Source: Syntrophomonadaceae bacterium
GTDB taxonomy: Bacteria > Bacillota > Syntrophomonadia > Syntrophomonadales > Syntrophomonadaceae
NCBI GenBank assembly: GCA_028683995.1
Contig: JAQUGU010000048.1
Location: 1 to 10,174 of the forward strand
DNA: 10,174 bases
Direction of reading: 5' to 3'
Shown in pieces: positions 1 through 6,713 of the stretch. The stretch's first letter is position 1; each line of letters begins with the position of its first letter. The notes under the pieces were generated by a model. That model was not told the DNA's origin. It saw only the letters and a list, made by a program, of their open reading frames with translations, and made no database searches. The translations under genes were made by a program, and so were the position numbers.

Positions 1-22
1 TGCTTATAATGGTCTACAATCC

Positions 23-28
23 TATAAT
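23..28 (+). promoter_or_regulatory. Possible -10 box for the 78-aa membrane protein gene
   Basis: A perfect TATAAT lies 42 bases before the GTG start at 71. A -35 box at 17-bp spacing would fall at the very edge of the window and cannot be judged. The bases that follow (TAGAACAAT) match those after the TATAAT upstream of the secreted-protein gene near 6130. A second TATAAT sits at 5-10. Confidence 0.4.
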
Positions 29-70
29 ATAGAACAATAGCACATAATTCTATTCAGGGGAGCGTTATTT

Positions 71-307
71 GTGACCATCGGACTTATTTTCTTAGCAATT
101 GCTTTAATTCTTATCGCCTACGCCTACCTATCTTATAAAAAGGTAGCTCAAAGCTTGCTGCCAGTAAAGCAGGAAGACCTGGTCAGCTATTATTTGGATC
201 TGGTTTATAACCTGCTTCCGGTACCCTTCTGGAGCGGTCTGCTGGGCATTGCCCTGCTGCTGGTCGCCATTATTATAATCCTGTTTAACCTGCCATTCGT
301 ATTTTAA
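71..307 (+). CDS. Small integral membrane protein, two predicted helices
   Basis: A 78-residue protein with a GTG start, chosen because AGGGGAG lies about 8 bases upstream. Two strongly hydrophobic stretches are visible, at about residues 3-21 and 53-77. They are joined by a polar loop carrying KK, KQED and several tyrosines, so the simplest reading is a two-pass membrane hairpin. I do not recognise the family and assign no function. It lies about 220 bases before the degV-like gene on the same strand, with a separate promoter candidate between them, so an operon is not established. No terminator hairpin is visible after its stop. The clean ribosome binding site and the protein-like composition support a real gene. 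Confidence 0.7.
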   Translation: MTIGLIFLAIALILIAYAYLSYKKVAQSLLPVKQEDLVSYYLDLVYNLLPVPFWSGLLGIALLLVAIIIILFNLPFVF

Positions 308-405
308 AGGAAGTAGCAAGGGGGACATTTGTTAATTCGGATTTAAAACACTCTACCCAAACTATTAAGTGCTAAAGGGCTAGGAAACCTGTCACGTCTT
401 TGTGT

Positions 406-435
406 TTGCATAATTCAGGAAAAAGTGGCTAAAAT
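406..435 (+). promoter_or_regulatory. Candidate sigma-A promoter for the degV-family gene
   Basis: TTGCAT at 406-411 and TAAAAT at 430-435 are separated by 18 bases. Transcription would start near 442, giving a leader of roughly 85 bases. Within the leader, GTTCT (468-472) can pair with AGAAC (487-491). The overlapping AGTTCT could instead pair with GGAACT beside the ribosome binding site (about 520-525). That alternative pairing is only a possibility seen by eye. Confidence 0.4.
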
Positions 436-529
436 AGAATGATAAATACAATGGACACACACATATAGTTCTGCCGCTAGCCGAGTAGAACAGATATGGA
501 TAAGGGGTCCATGAGGGGAGGAACTGCCA

Positions 530-1381
530 GTTACTATTCAGATTATTACAGACACCTCGTGTGATTTACCGGATAGTGAATTAGAACAATACGGAATTGA
601 GATGATACCGTTAAAAGTTAGCTTTGATAACGGAGAGACTTTCCTAGATCGCTTTGAGATTAGCCCTGCTATTTTTGTTCAGAAAATGGCAGCAAACAGG
701 ACTTTGCCCAAAACATCCACTCCCGATCCGCAGACCTTTATCGAATATTTTCAAACTGGACTGGAGAAAAAGGGACAAGTCCTTTTTATTAGTCTTTCTT
801 CCGGACTTAGCGGTACTTTTCAAACTGCACAATTAGCGAACAATATGCTGGGCAACAATAAAGTCCGGATTTTTGACACTCTAACCGGATCCCTGGGTGC
901 AGGCATCATGGCCATAAAGGCAGCGCAGATGGCCGCAGCAGGTCTGGCGCTTGATTTAATCGTAGAAAAGTTGAATGCTATACGGGCACAAAGTGAAACT
1001 TTATTTACGCTCGATACCCTGGATAACGTGGTCAAGGGAGGCAGGCTAAGTCGGATCGAAGGATTTGCCGGTACCCTGTTAAACATTAAACCCATATTGA
1101 GGAATGACAATATTATTACCGGGGTTCCAGCGGTAATAGAAAAGGTAAGAAGCCGGAGAAAAGCCATGGAGAGACTGGTGAGTCTAATGGGAGAACGGGC
1201 AGGTGCCACCATAAACCAGAGGTTAATCGGGGTGAGCCATGTTAATTGTAAAGAAGAGGCGCAGCAATTATGCCAGCAGATAATTCAACGCTATAATCCC
1301 CTTATTCCCATTATCATTGCGCCTATGAGTGCAACTATTGGCACCTATGCCGGCGAAGGTGGAATGATGGTTAACCTGTAG
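530..1381 (+). CDS. DegV/FakB-family fatty-acid-binding protein, start codon apparently altered
   Basis: DegV proteins are two-domain carriers that hold a fatty acid; the FakB members present it to the kinase FakA for phosphorylation. Family marks, numbered from 530, are the N-terminal ligand motif I-I-T-D-T-S-C-D-L at 5-13, T-S-T-P near 62, S-S-G-L-S-G-T-F-Q-T at 90-99, K-G-G-R-L-S at 169-174 and N-I-K-P-I-L at 185-190. The resulting 283 residues is the usual family length. The first ATG in frame, at 602, would remove 24 residues including the ligand motif. A strong AGGGGAGG (514-521) ends 8 bases before codon 530, which reads GTT where GTG is expected. CTG at 524 is in frame but only 2 bases from the ribosome binding site. 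No fakA is visible here. The family call is firm; the exact start is not. Confidence 0.85.
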   Translation, partial: VTIQIITDTSCDLPDSELEQYGIEMIPLKVSFDNGETFLDRFEISPAIFVQKMAANRTLPKTSTPDPQTFIEYFQTGLEKKGQVLFISLSSGLSGTFQTAQLANNMLGNNKVRIFDTLTGSLGAGIMAIKAAQMAAAGLALDLIVEKLNAIRAQSETLFTLDTLDNVVKGGRLSRIEGFAGTLLNIKPILRNDNIITGVPAVIEKVRSRRKAMERLVSLMGERAGATINQRLIGVSHVNCKEEAQQLCQQIIQRYNPLIPIIIAPMSATIGTYAGEGGMMVNL

Positions 1382-1406
1382 GGGCAGGTTTATGATAAAC
1401 ACCCCC
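1381..1406. terminator. Possible hairpin between convergent genes
   Basis: The 27-base gap between the degV stop and the converging HipA-like gene contains GTTTAT-G-ATAAAC (1388-1400). It is flanked by GGGG (1381-1384) and CCCC (1402-1405), so a bulged hairpin can form on either strand. There is no clean T run on either side, so terminator function is uncertain. Confidence 0.3.
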
Positions 1407-1407
1407 A

Positions 1408-2640
1408 TTATAGCTTTATTTCAAAGTCCGGAGATTCCGGCTCAAGCTCTATTTCATCTTGGGAAGGCACCATGGACTCATGTTGCCGCTGCTTCAACGC
1501 AAGCTGTTCCAACTGTCGCACCCGGCCTTTTAAACCCTGGCACAGTGCGTCTGTACGCGGTTCATCAATGTAGGGAGATGCTAAAAGAAGCGCCCGGAAC
1601 TCCTCGTCAACATCCCGCAGGGCGGAAAAATCAATCCAATCCAGGCTGCCGGCTAAAGATATCTGCTGGGCGTGGGTCGGCCTGAAAGGCTGACTGGACA
1701 CATCACCCCCCGGATGGATGGCTCCGGTGACCTGATCATGCCAGAGGCTGGTGCCGCTGTCATAGATGGGAGCTGGGCCTAACCACGCCAATGTATCCAC
1801 ATAGCGGATGGCGCCAAAGTTTCCCAAGTGGCGATCCGTATTGGCAATAAGGAAGTCAAAGGCCAGCAGGTAGTTCAGAAATTCCTTCATCCCTGGGATA
1901 CCTAAATGTTCACAGCAAAGCAGGAAATGCTCGTACACAGAATGATGGTTGCGTTTCTTTGCGCTGCGGTAGATGTTGTAGGCGCTGACCAATTCCGTCT
2001 CAGGCGTGATGATATTCCCACATATACTGTAGGGGATCTGATCCTCCCAAATGAGGCGGTACGGTACATAGGCCGCACGGTTTAAACGTCGGTGCAATGA
2101 AGTGGCAATCACCTCATTGAGAGGCTCTTGCTGAAACGGATTGCTTCCGGACTTGATTAGGCAGCGTTCACCGTCAATGATTTTCCATCTCTTTCGTAGC
2201 CATCCGTCGGATGTGTTGCAGGGAGAGAGCAGGTCCAGTTCGCTGCCGGAGGTAGTCTGACCAAAGAGTGCATTCCCCACGTCATCTGAAAAAGGGTTGT
2301 GGAAAAAATTAATATCCTCCCACTTAAAGGGATGCTTTTTGGGGTTAATCCAATACTGGTCGGACAGACTCAGCCCGTAGCATTTGGTAAGCAGCTGCTC
2401 CGTGTAGGATACGTTCAGGATGTCAAGAGCCTCCCGGATACCGGAACGGCTAGCTGGAATGGAACGTCCCCGCCACCAATCGTTCAGGCTTTTTCTGTCG
2501 GGAAGCCCTTTGATAATCGTAATGCCGACGGGAAGGTATTCTGGATGAATCACCTGGGCAACCTTTAAAATCGCACCCGTATCTTCGTCAATATTCAGTT
2601 CCACCACGGGGGTATGCTTATTCATCAACGTATAGATCAT
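1408..2640 (-). CDS. HipA/CtkA-like protein kinase, solitary
   Basis: A 410-residue protein of the HipA-like Ser/Thr kinase superfamily. The C-terminal kinase core carries the expected marks: L-I-K-S-G with K163 as the likely ATP-binding lysine; Q-E-P-L-N-E-V (171-177) in the N-lobe; the catalytic loop N-T-D-R-H-L-G-N-F-G (267-276) with D269 as base and N274 as metal ligand; and P-I-Y-D-S-G (291-296) with D294 in the DFG-equivalent position. Residues 1-130 form a separate region I cannot name. The ATG start has GGGAGG about 7 bases upstream. HipA toxins normally follow a HipB DNA-binding antitoxin in an operon. None is visible beside this gene, which has its own promoter, so this looks like a stand-alone member. 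Its substrate cannot be told from sequence. It converges on degV. Confidence 0.85.
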   Translation of the reverse strand: MIYTLMNKHTPVVELNIDEDTGAILKVAQVIHPEYLPVGITIIKGLPDRKSLNDWWRGRSIPASRSGIREALDILNVSYTEQLLTKCYGLSLSDQYWINPKKHPFKWEDINFFHNPFSDDVGNALFGQTTSGSELDLLSPCNTSDGWLRKRWKIIDGERCLIKSGSNPFQQEPLNEVIATSLHRRLNRAAYVPYRLIWEDQIPYSICGNIITPETELVSAYNIYRSAKKRNHHSVYEHFLLCCEHLGIPGMKEFLNYLLAFDFLIANTDRHLGNFGAIRYVDTLAWLGPAPIYDSGTSLWHDQVTGAIHPGGDVSSQPFRPTHAQQISLAGSLDWIDFSALRDVDEEFRALLLASPYIDEPRTDALCQGLKGRVRQLEQLALKQRQHESMVPSQDEIELEPESPDFEIKL

Positions 2641-2679
2641 CCGTGTTTCCTCCCTTCAACGACAAATTATCAACGTATA

Positions 2680-2708
2680 ATTTTACCATTTTTCTTCCTG
2701 TTTAACAA
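2680..2708 (-). promoter_or_regulatory. Sigma-A-type promoter of the HipA-like kinase gene
   Basis: Read on the minus strand, TTGTTA (2703-2708) and TAAAAT (2680-2685) are separated by exactly 17 bases. The -10 box lies about 40 bases before the ATG at 2640, leaving room for the GGGAGG site. The stretch from 2709 to 2880 is AT-rich and holds only a short inverted repeat, ATCAA-TGTT-TTGAT at 2805-2818. Confidence 0.6.
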
Positions 2709-2880
2709 GAATTTGTCCATGCAAACAGAGCTGAAGTATGATATTTTTTATTGACAAACAAAATTCTACCAATTTAAAGAATCTCATAAGCAACAATCTA
2801 ATTAATCAATGTTTTGATTGACAACTTACATTTTACCAAACGGGGATGCACTTTTGTGTCAATACCGCTTGTTTTAACGA

Positions 2881-3183
2881 TTATGTTATTGTTTTTTCGG
2901 GCTTTTCAGCCGGTTTTTGATTTCCTACGAAGCCGGGGAACCTGTTTATTACCATGTCAACGTACTCCGGGTAATCTGTGCATTCTGCAGGCACATCCAT
3001 GCTATCCTTCCAGAAATCATAATTTCTTATGGCTCCTATAGTATCCTGTTCATTTAATATATCTCCAGAAGAATAAAATCAAGAACTGCTGCCCATTACT
3101 GTCCGGTCTCCGGTGAAATTCATCTTAAGCTTATTGTTAACCAAAGCAATAATCGCCTCATCTGTCTTTTTCGCCGCATTCTA
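2881..3183 (-). pseudogene. Decayed gene fragment with two in-frame stops
   Basis: One minus-strand frame reads as plausible protein over about 100 codons but is broken by TAG at 3181-3183 and TGA at 3079-3081, and ends at TAA 2881-2883. The 33 codons upstream of the TGA contain T-D-E-A-I-I-A-L-V-N-N-K-L. The 65 after it contain A-I-R-N-Y-D-F-W-K-D and a lysine- and proline-rich tail. No usable start or ribosome binding site is present. The TGA falls where a tryptophan (TGG) would suit the context, which suggests point-mutation decay. I do not recognise the parent family. It could also be a chance open frame, but the composition argues for a remnant. Confidence 0.4.
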
Positions 3184-3254
3184 TACAACAAGCGCCAATA
3201 TAAAAGGTTGTTATAAGAAAAATGCTCCCTCTCTTGCTTAGCTCCCCTAACACC

Positions 3255-4451
3255 CTACTCGAATGTCGGGCTTTTGGGTAGTTTTATCATAAAAGAGCTT
3301 CCTTCTCCGGGGGTACTTTCAGCAGTAATTGTACCTCCGTGCCCTTCGAGGATAAGCGCTGTAATAGCCAATCCCAGCCCGGCTCCCCCATAATGGCGCG
3401 ATCGGGAGCGTTCAATCCGGTAAAACGCTTCAAAAATGTGCGTCAGTTCTTCTTGGGCCATACCTATTCCTGTATCCTTGATAGTTATCAATATGTCGTT
3501 TTGGCGCTCATCAAAAACTATGGTTACTTCACCGCCGGCGTGATTATAGCGAACCGCATTTTCAATAACATTACTAAAGGCGCGGTTTAGCAATGCTTCC
3601 TTGCCGGTACAATAAATATCGGTAAACGCTTCCTTGTATAATGTAACCTTATACTGTTCAGCCACCGGTTCCAATGTTGCCATTATTTCGGTTATCATGA
3701 CCTTCAGGTTTATTTTTTCCCGGAGTTCAATTGTTCCACTGCCGGACATGGCCAATAGATCATCGATTAGTTGTTTTAAACGCTCCAGTTGCCGGTTTAT
3801 TGCACTAAGGCCCTCCCGGTATTCTTCCCGGGTGGCTTCGGGATTGTCCTGGAGAGACTCCAGGTTAATCTGCATAACTGATAAAGGAGTGCGCAGTTCG
3901 TGGGCGGCATCAGATATGAAACGGCGTTGCAGGTTAATATGCTGCTCCAACTGGCTCAGCATGGTGTTAAATGAACATGCCAGTTCTTTGATTTCATCTT
4001 CGGGGCCATCGGTAGGTATGCGCTCGGCCAGGTTGTTGGCGTGAATCCGTTTAACTGTCTGGCTTAAAGATTGAACCGGATGCAGAGCTTTTTTAGATAA
4101 CCAATATGCACCCAGACTCCCTAGTAGTAGTATAACAACCAGACTCACAAGAGAAATAACGCGCAGATATTTAAGGGCCTTTTGCACAGCTTGATTATAT
4201 GTCAGTCCTTGCCTTTGCTTTTCTAAAACTACTTTCCCTTCTGTAACCCCAATATTATTGTCCTTAACCGTGGATTGTCCATTTGTTGGGGAAGGTACAA
4301 TATCAATAACATGAACGCTGGGAACAACATTATTAAGCAGAATTGATGATATAGTATTAATAGTAATAATCAGGCCGGCTCCGGTCAAAAGCACCATTAA
4401 GACCAGCCAAAAGGCTAAATATGTACGTAATGACAATCGTTTTTTTTCCAT
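3255..4451 (-). CDS. Membrane sensor histidine kinase with HAMP domain
   Basis: A 398-residue class I sensor kinase. Two membrane segments (about 12-34 and 96-118) enclose an outside sensor region of about 60 residues with no named fold. HAMP follows (about 119-172), then the dimerisation/phosphoacceptor domain with S-D-A-A-H-E-L-R-T-P-L and phospho-accepting H184. The ATPase domain has the N box N-V-I-E-N-A (294-299), G1 D-T-G-I-G (326-330), F box E-A-F-Y-R (341-345) and G2 G-A-G-L-G-L (356-361), so every catalytic motif is present. The ATG start has GGAGG about 4 bases upstream. It begins 30 bases after the response regulator stop, and the two are very likely co-transcribed with the kinase second. 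The signal sensed is unknown; the secreted protein gene just upstream is a plausible partner or target. No clear terminator follows. Confidence 0.95.
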   Translation of the reverse strand: MEKKRLSLRTYLAFWLVLMVLLTGAGLIITINTISSILLNNVVPSVHVIDIVPSPTNGQSTVKDNNIGVTEGKVVLEKQRQGLTYNQAVQKALKYLRVISLVSLVVILLLGSLGAYWLSKKALHPVQSLSQTVKRIHANNLAERIPTDGPEDEIKELACSFNTMLSQLEQHINLQRRFISDAAHELRTPLSVMQINLESLQDNPEATREEYREGLSAINRQLERLKQLIDDLLAMSGSGTIELREKINLKVMITEIMATLEPVAEQYKVTLYKEAFTDIYCTGKEALLNRAFSNVIENAVRYNHAGGEVTIVFDERQNDILITIKDTGIGMAQEELTHIFEAFYRIERSRSRHYGGAGLGLAITALILEGHGGTITAESTPGEGSSFMIKLPKSPTFE

Positions 4452-4481
4452 GGAGCCTCCGCTTCTTTCCCGTTATCCAAA

Positions 4482-5168
4482 TTATGCTTGCGAGTTGGGT
4501 TCTCTCAATCTATATCCCACACCTGAAATGGTTTCGATGTAAATGGGATTTTCCGCATTATCCCCTAATTTGCGCCGCAAGGTATTAATATGTACCCGGA
4601 CTACATTGGTAAAAGGATTTACCGAATCATCCCAGATATGTTCCAATAGTTCCTCCTGGCTTACTACTTTTCCCGTTTGCCAGAGCAGATATCTTAAAAT
4701 AGCAAACTCTTTACGAGTCAATTCCAAGGGGCGATTTTCACACCAGGCTATATGTTTTACGGTATCCATTTTCAGATGCCCGCACTGCAATATAGTATCC
4801 TGCGTAACAAAGTCGCGGCGCAGCAGTGCCCGTACCCTGGCCTTCAGCTCTTTAAGATAAAACGGCTTGGTTAAATAATCATGGGCACCCAGGTCCAGTC
4901 CCCGCACCCGGTCTTCCACTTCAGTGCGTGCGGTTAATATCAGAACTTTGGCAAGCGGGTGGTCGGCGTGCAAGCGGTTTAATACCTCCAAACCGTCTAG
5001 CTCCGGCAAGTTGAGGTCTAATACTACCAGATCATAGTTGTTAATTTCAATAAAGAACAGGGCTTCTTCCCCGTCCTCTGCCAGGTCTACGGCATAACCA
5101 TCCCTGGCCAGTTCTTTCCCCAATGCAGTTGCTAAATCATTCTCATCTTCCACCACCAACAGACGCAT
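4482..5168 (-). CDS. OmpR/PhoB-family response regulator
   Basis: A 228-residue two-domain DNA-binding regulator. The receiver domain (1-118) has acidic residues E7-D8, the phospho-accepting D51 in V-V-L-D-L-N-L-P, T79 in I-L-T-A and K101 in T-K-P-F, the full activation set. The C-terminal winged helix (about 125-224) has E-L-T-R-K-E-F-A-I-L-R, a recognition-helix segment N-V-V-R-V-H-I-N-T-L-R-R-K-L and the final G-V-G-Y-R hairpin typical of OmpR proteins. The ATG start has a strong GGGGAGGG about 6 bases upstream. It precedes its kinase by 30 bases and follows the secreted repeat protein by 106 bases on the same strand. That 106-base gap holds a minus-strand TATAAT (5245-5250 region) without a convincing -35 box, so it may have its own promoter or be read from upstream. 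Confidence 0.96.
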   Translation of the reverse strand: MRLLVVEDENDLATALGKELARDGYAVDLAEDGEEALFFIEINNYDLVVLDLNLPELDGLEVLNRLHADHPLAKVLILTARTEVEDRVRGLDLGAHDYLTKPFYLKELKARVRALLRRDFVTQDTILQCGHLKMDTVKHIAWCENRPLELTRKEFAILRYLLWQTGKVVSQEELLEHIWDDSVNPFTNVVRVHINTLRRKLGDNAENPIYIETISGVGYRLREPNSQA

Positions 5169-5238
5169 AAAATCCCTCCCCGGTCAGCTGCTTTTCGTTG
5201 GATTATTAATAACAAGTGGTAGTCTGGAGAAAAAAGGT

Positions 5239-5256
5239 GGTTGTATAATTATAGAA
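5239..5256 (+). repeat. 18-bp inverted repeat, copy 1 (downstream of secreted-protein gene)
   Basis: GGTTGTATAATTATAGAA on the plus strand. It matches the minus-strand sequence at 6128-6145 at 17 of 18 bases, so the pair forms an inverted repeat that brackets the secreted-protein gene on both sides. Each contains a TATAAT. It could be a shared promoter or regulator site, or the arms of a rearranging unit. Confidence 0.5.
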
Positions 5257-5274
5257 TGGAAAAGCGAGTATTAC

Positions 5275-6099
5275 CTAGTAAGTGAATGATCCATTATAAC
5301 TAATAGTACTGGAACTATCGTTATATATAAACCAGTAATAGTATCCACTCTGGTAAAAAGTAGCGGTCAAGGTGCAGCTACCGGTGTAGTGGTTGCTCCA
5401 AATTACATTACCATTGGCGTCTGCTATGCCAACCATTATGGATACTGCGGGGCTCCACCCGCACCTCAATACAGATTGCGAACCCGCAGTTCCATAAAAC
5501 CGGTAGGCATCGCCATCGTTTGGCACCAGAGTTCCACTGATAGGATAGGTTGAGCTTACGGATATTTGATCAACCTGCTCCGCGGCCGCTCCTTCTGAAA
5601 CAGTTACAATGCCAGATTCTAATACGGGTTTTAGGGGAAACTTTAAGTCTGCGAGACTTATCGTTTCTTCACGTATTTGCTCGTCAACCTCAATGACGTC
5701 AACAATTCCTAATACGGGTTTTGGGGGAAACTTCAAATCTGCGAGACTTATCTTTTCTTTACATATTTGCTGGTCAACCTCAACAACGTCAACAATCCCT
5801 GATACGGGTTTTGGGGGAAACTTCAAATCTGTGAGACTTATCTTTTCTTTACATATTTGCTGGTCAACCTCAACAACGTCAACAATCCCAGATTTAATCT
5901 TTTGATTTGAAAGACCAAGAGTTAATCCGCCATCAGATGAAAGTTGTCCATCACCGGATAAACCAATGATTTTCAATTTAATCAAAGAACCATTGGATAC
6001 ATCTGATGACGCAGCCAGCGCAGGTTCTGCGCATATAGCGGGAAAAAGCAATGCTAGCGCCAGAACAAAAATAGAAACAAACCTCATTGTCTTTGACAT
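5275..6099 (-). CDS. Secreted protein with three 30-residue tandem repeats and a C-terminal PPC-like domain
   Basis: A 274-residue exported protein. Residues 1-30 are a classical signal peptide (basic start, hydrophobic core, A-L-A before the likely cut near 29/30). Residues 71-160 are three exact-length 30-residue units, each starting G-I-V-D-V and containing I-S-L-x-D-L-K-F-P and a K-P-V ending. A partial fourth start, S-G-I-V, follows at 162-165. Units 1 and 2 have a cysteine (Q-I-C-K-E-K) that unit 3 replaces with arginine. Residues about 178-274 resemble the bacterial pre-peptidase C-terminal (PPC) beta-sandwich: G-T-L-V-P-N-D-G-D-A-Y-R-F-Y and a run of aromatics in Y-Y-Y-W-F-I-Y. No protease or anchor domain is seen. 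The ATG start has GGGAGGG 9 bases upstream. The response regulator gene follows on the same strand. A binding or sensing role outside the cell is inferred only. Confidence 0.8.
   Translation of the reverse strand: MSKTMRFVSIFVLALALLFPAICAEPALAASSDVSNGSLIKLKIIGLSGDGQLSSDGGLTLGLSNQKIKSGIVDVVEVDQQICKEKISLTDLKFPPKPVSGIVDVVEVDQQICKEKISLADLKFPPKPVLGIVDVIEVDEQIREETISLADLKFPLKPVLESGIVTVSEGAAAEQVDQISVSSTYPISGTLVPNDGDAYRFYGTAGSQSVLRCGWSPAVSIMVGIADANGNVIWSNHYTGSCTLTATFYQSGYYYWFIYNDSSSTISYNGSFTY
5620..5889 (-). repeat. Three tandem 90-bp coding repeats
   Basis: The units are 5800-5889, 5710-5799 and 5620-5709. By direct comparison the first two differ at 2 of 90 bases and the third differs from the second at about 10. 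The exact 90-bp period keeps the reading frame, so unit number can change by slippage or recombination without breaking the gene. The near identity of two units implies a recent duplication. Confidence 0.95.
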
Positions 6100-6127
6100 A
6101 AATATAATCCCTCCCTGATTAAAATTG

Positions 6128-6145
6128 TTCTACAATTATACAACC
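6128..6145 (-). promoter_or_regulatory. 18-bp inverted repeat, copy 2, with likely -10 box of the secreted-protein gene
   Basis: Minus-strand GGTTGTATAATTGTAGAA. The TATAAT (6135-6140 on the plus strand) lies about 35 bases before the ATG at 6099 and fits a -10 box, but no good TTGACA-like -35 is present. Instead a perfect palindrome ATTCTAGAAT (6152-6161) sits in the -35 zone. A weak -35 with a nearby palindrome is what an activator-dependent promoter would look like (inference). Confidence 0.5.
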
Positions 6146-6193
6146 GCTTTTATTCTAGAATTAGAGGGATAAAATTTTTGTTAAGAAAACTAG

Positions 6194-6370
6194 ATGAATG
6201 CACAGGGCAAGGAAATCTTAAAAGAGTTTATTCTCGGGCCAAGAGAACAAAAACAATATGGTTTTGTATTGAAAAAAAGGGATGCCGGCTATAGTTCAGT
6301 CGCTGGTAGTATGAGCAGACCCAATATTAGGATTTTTAATAACGATGGTAGTCGGGAATTTAGATTTTAA
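6194..6370 (+). CDS. Small ORF of unknown function, possibly a remnant
   Basis: An ATG-started frame of 58 codons, directly preceded by an in-frame TAG. It contains K-E-I-L-K-E-F-I-L-G-P-R-E-Q-K-Q and R-P-N-I-R-I-F-N-N-D-G-S-R-E-F-R-F; the end is rich in phenylalanine, arginine and asparagine. Composition is protein-like, but there is no convincing ribosome binding site (only purine-rich AAGAAAA just upstream), and a frame this short can arise by chance. It is divergent from the secreted-protein gene and converges on the ParE-like toxin gene. I do not recognise it. It is the only content I can see in the 6100-6416 gap besides the promoter region of the secreted protein. Confidence 0.3.
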   Translation: MNAQGKEILKEFILGPREQKQYGFVLKKRDAGYSSVAGSMSRPNIRIFNNDGSREFRF

Positions 6371-6416
6371 TGTCCAGGTCATAGATGTACAGGCAATACC
6401 ATTACTTATGGCAGAA

Positions 6417-6713
6417 TTACTCCAAGTATCTTCCAATGTCCCTTTTCCTATGCAGGATACGGTGGATTTCTATAGCATCGTCCAATACTGCATAAAATAC
6501 CAAGTAGTCGTCCACTACCATTCTGCGATAGGCAAAGCGGTAACGACCGGTTCCGTATTCCTCGTACATTTCGGGATAGCGAGGTAGTTCTTGTATTTTA
6601 GAGACAATGCGGTCGTACTGCTTTATAGCAGTGTTTGCGTGGAATTGTGAAAGGTAGTTGACTACATCCTCCAAATCCTGTACGGCGCGGGGGAGCATTA
6701 CAATTCTACGCAT
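6417..6713 (-). CDS. ParE/RelE-superfamily toxin of a type II toxin-antitoxin pair
   Basis: A 98-residue basic protein with the compact RelE/ParE fold pattern. An N-terminal helical hairpin (A-V-Q-D-L-E-D-V-V-N-Y-L) is followed by K-I-Q-E-L-P-R-Y-P-E-M-Y, then the strand-rich core G-T-G-R-Y-R, V-V-D-D-Y-L-V-F-Y and I-H-R-I-L-H-R-K-R-D that marks this family. Members either cut mRNA on the ribosome (RelE type) or poison gyrase (ParE type); the sequence does not tell which. The start at 6713 was chosen over an upstream ATG at 6734 because it overlaps the antitoxin stop by 8 bases, the usual coupled arrangement, and has a purine-rich GGTGGATGGA upstream. It is the second gene of the operon, consistent with antitoxin-first order. 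Confidence 0.88.
   Translation of the reverse strand: MRRIVMLPRAVQDLEDVVNYLSQFHANTAIKQYDRIVSKIQELPRYPEMYEEYGTGRYRFAYRRMVVDDYLVFYAVLDDAIEIHRILHRKRDIGRYLE

Noticed and set aside
1392..1685. 97-residue plus-strand frame after degV
   Set aside because: Fully antisense to the C-terminal part of the HipA-like kinase gene, which has clear motifs; no ribosome binding site.
2814..3041. 75-residue plus-strand frame with a hydrophobic stretch
   Set aside because: No ribosome binding site, odd cysteine- and proline-rich composition, and it overlaps the more protein-like minus-strand remnant.
3184..3254. Terminator after the histidine kinase
   Set aside because: Only a direct repeat of GGGAGC and a short T run were seen; no inverted repeat of useful length.
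5620..5889. CRISPR-like array
   Set aside because: The 90-bp units are contiguous, in frame and coding, with no spacers.
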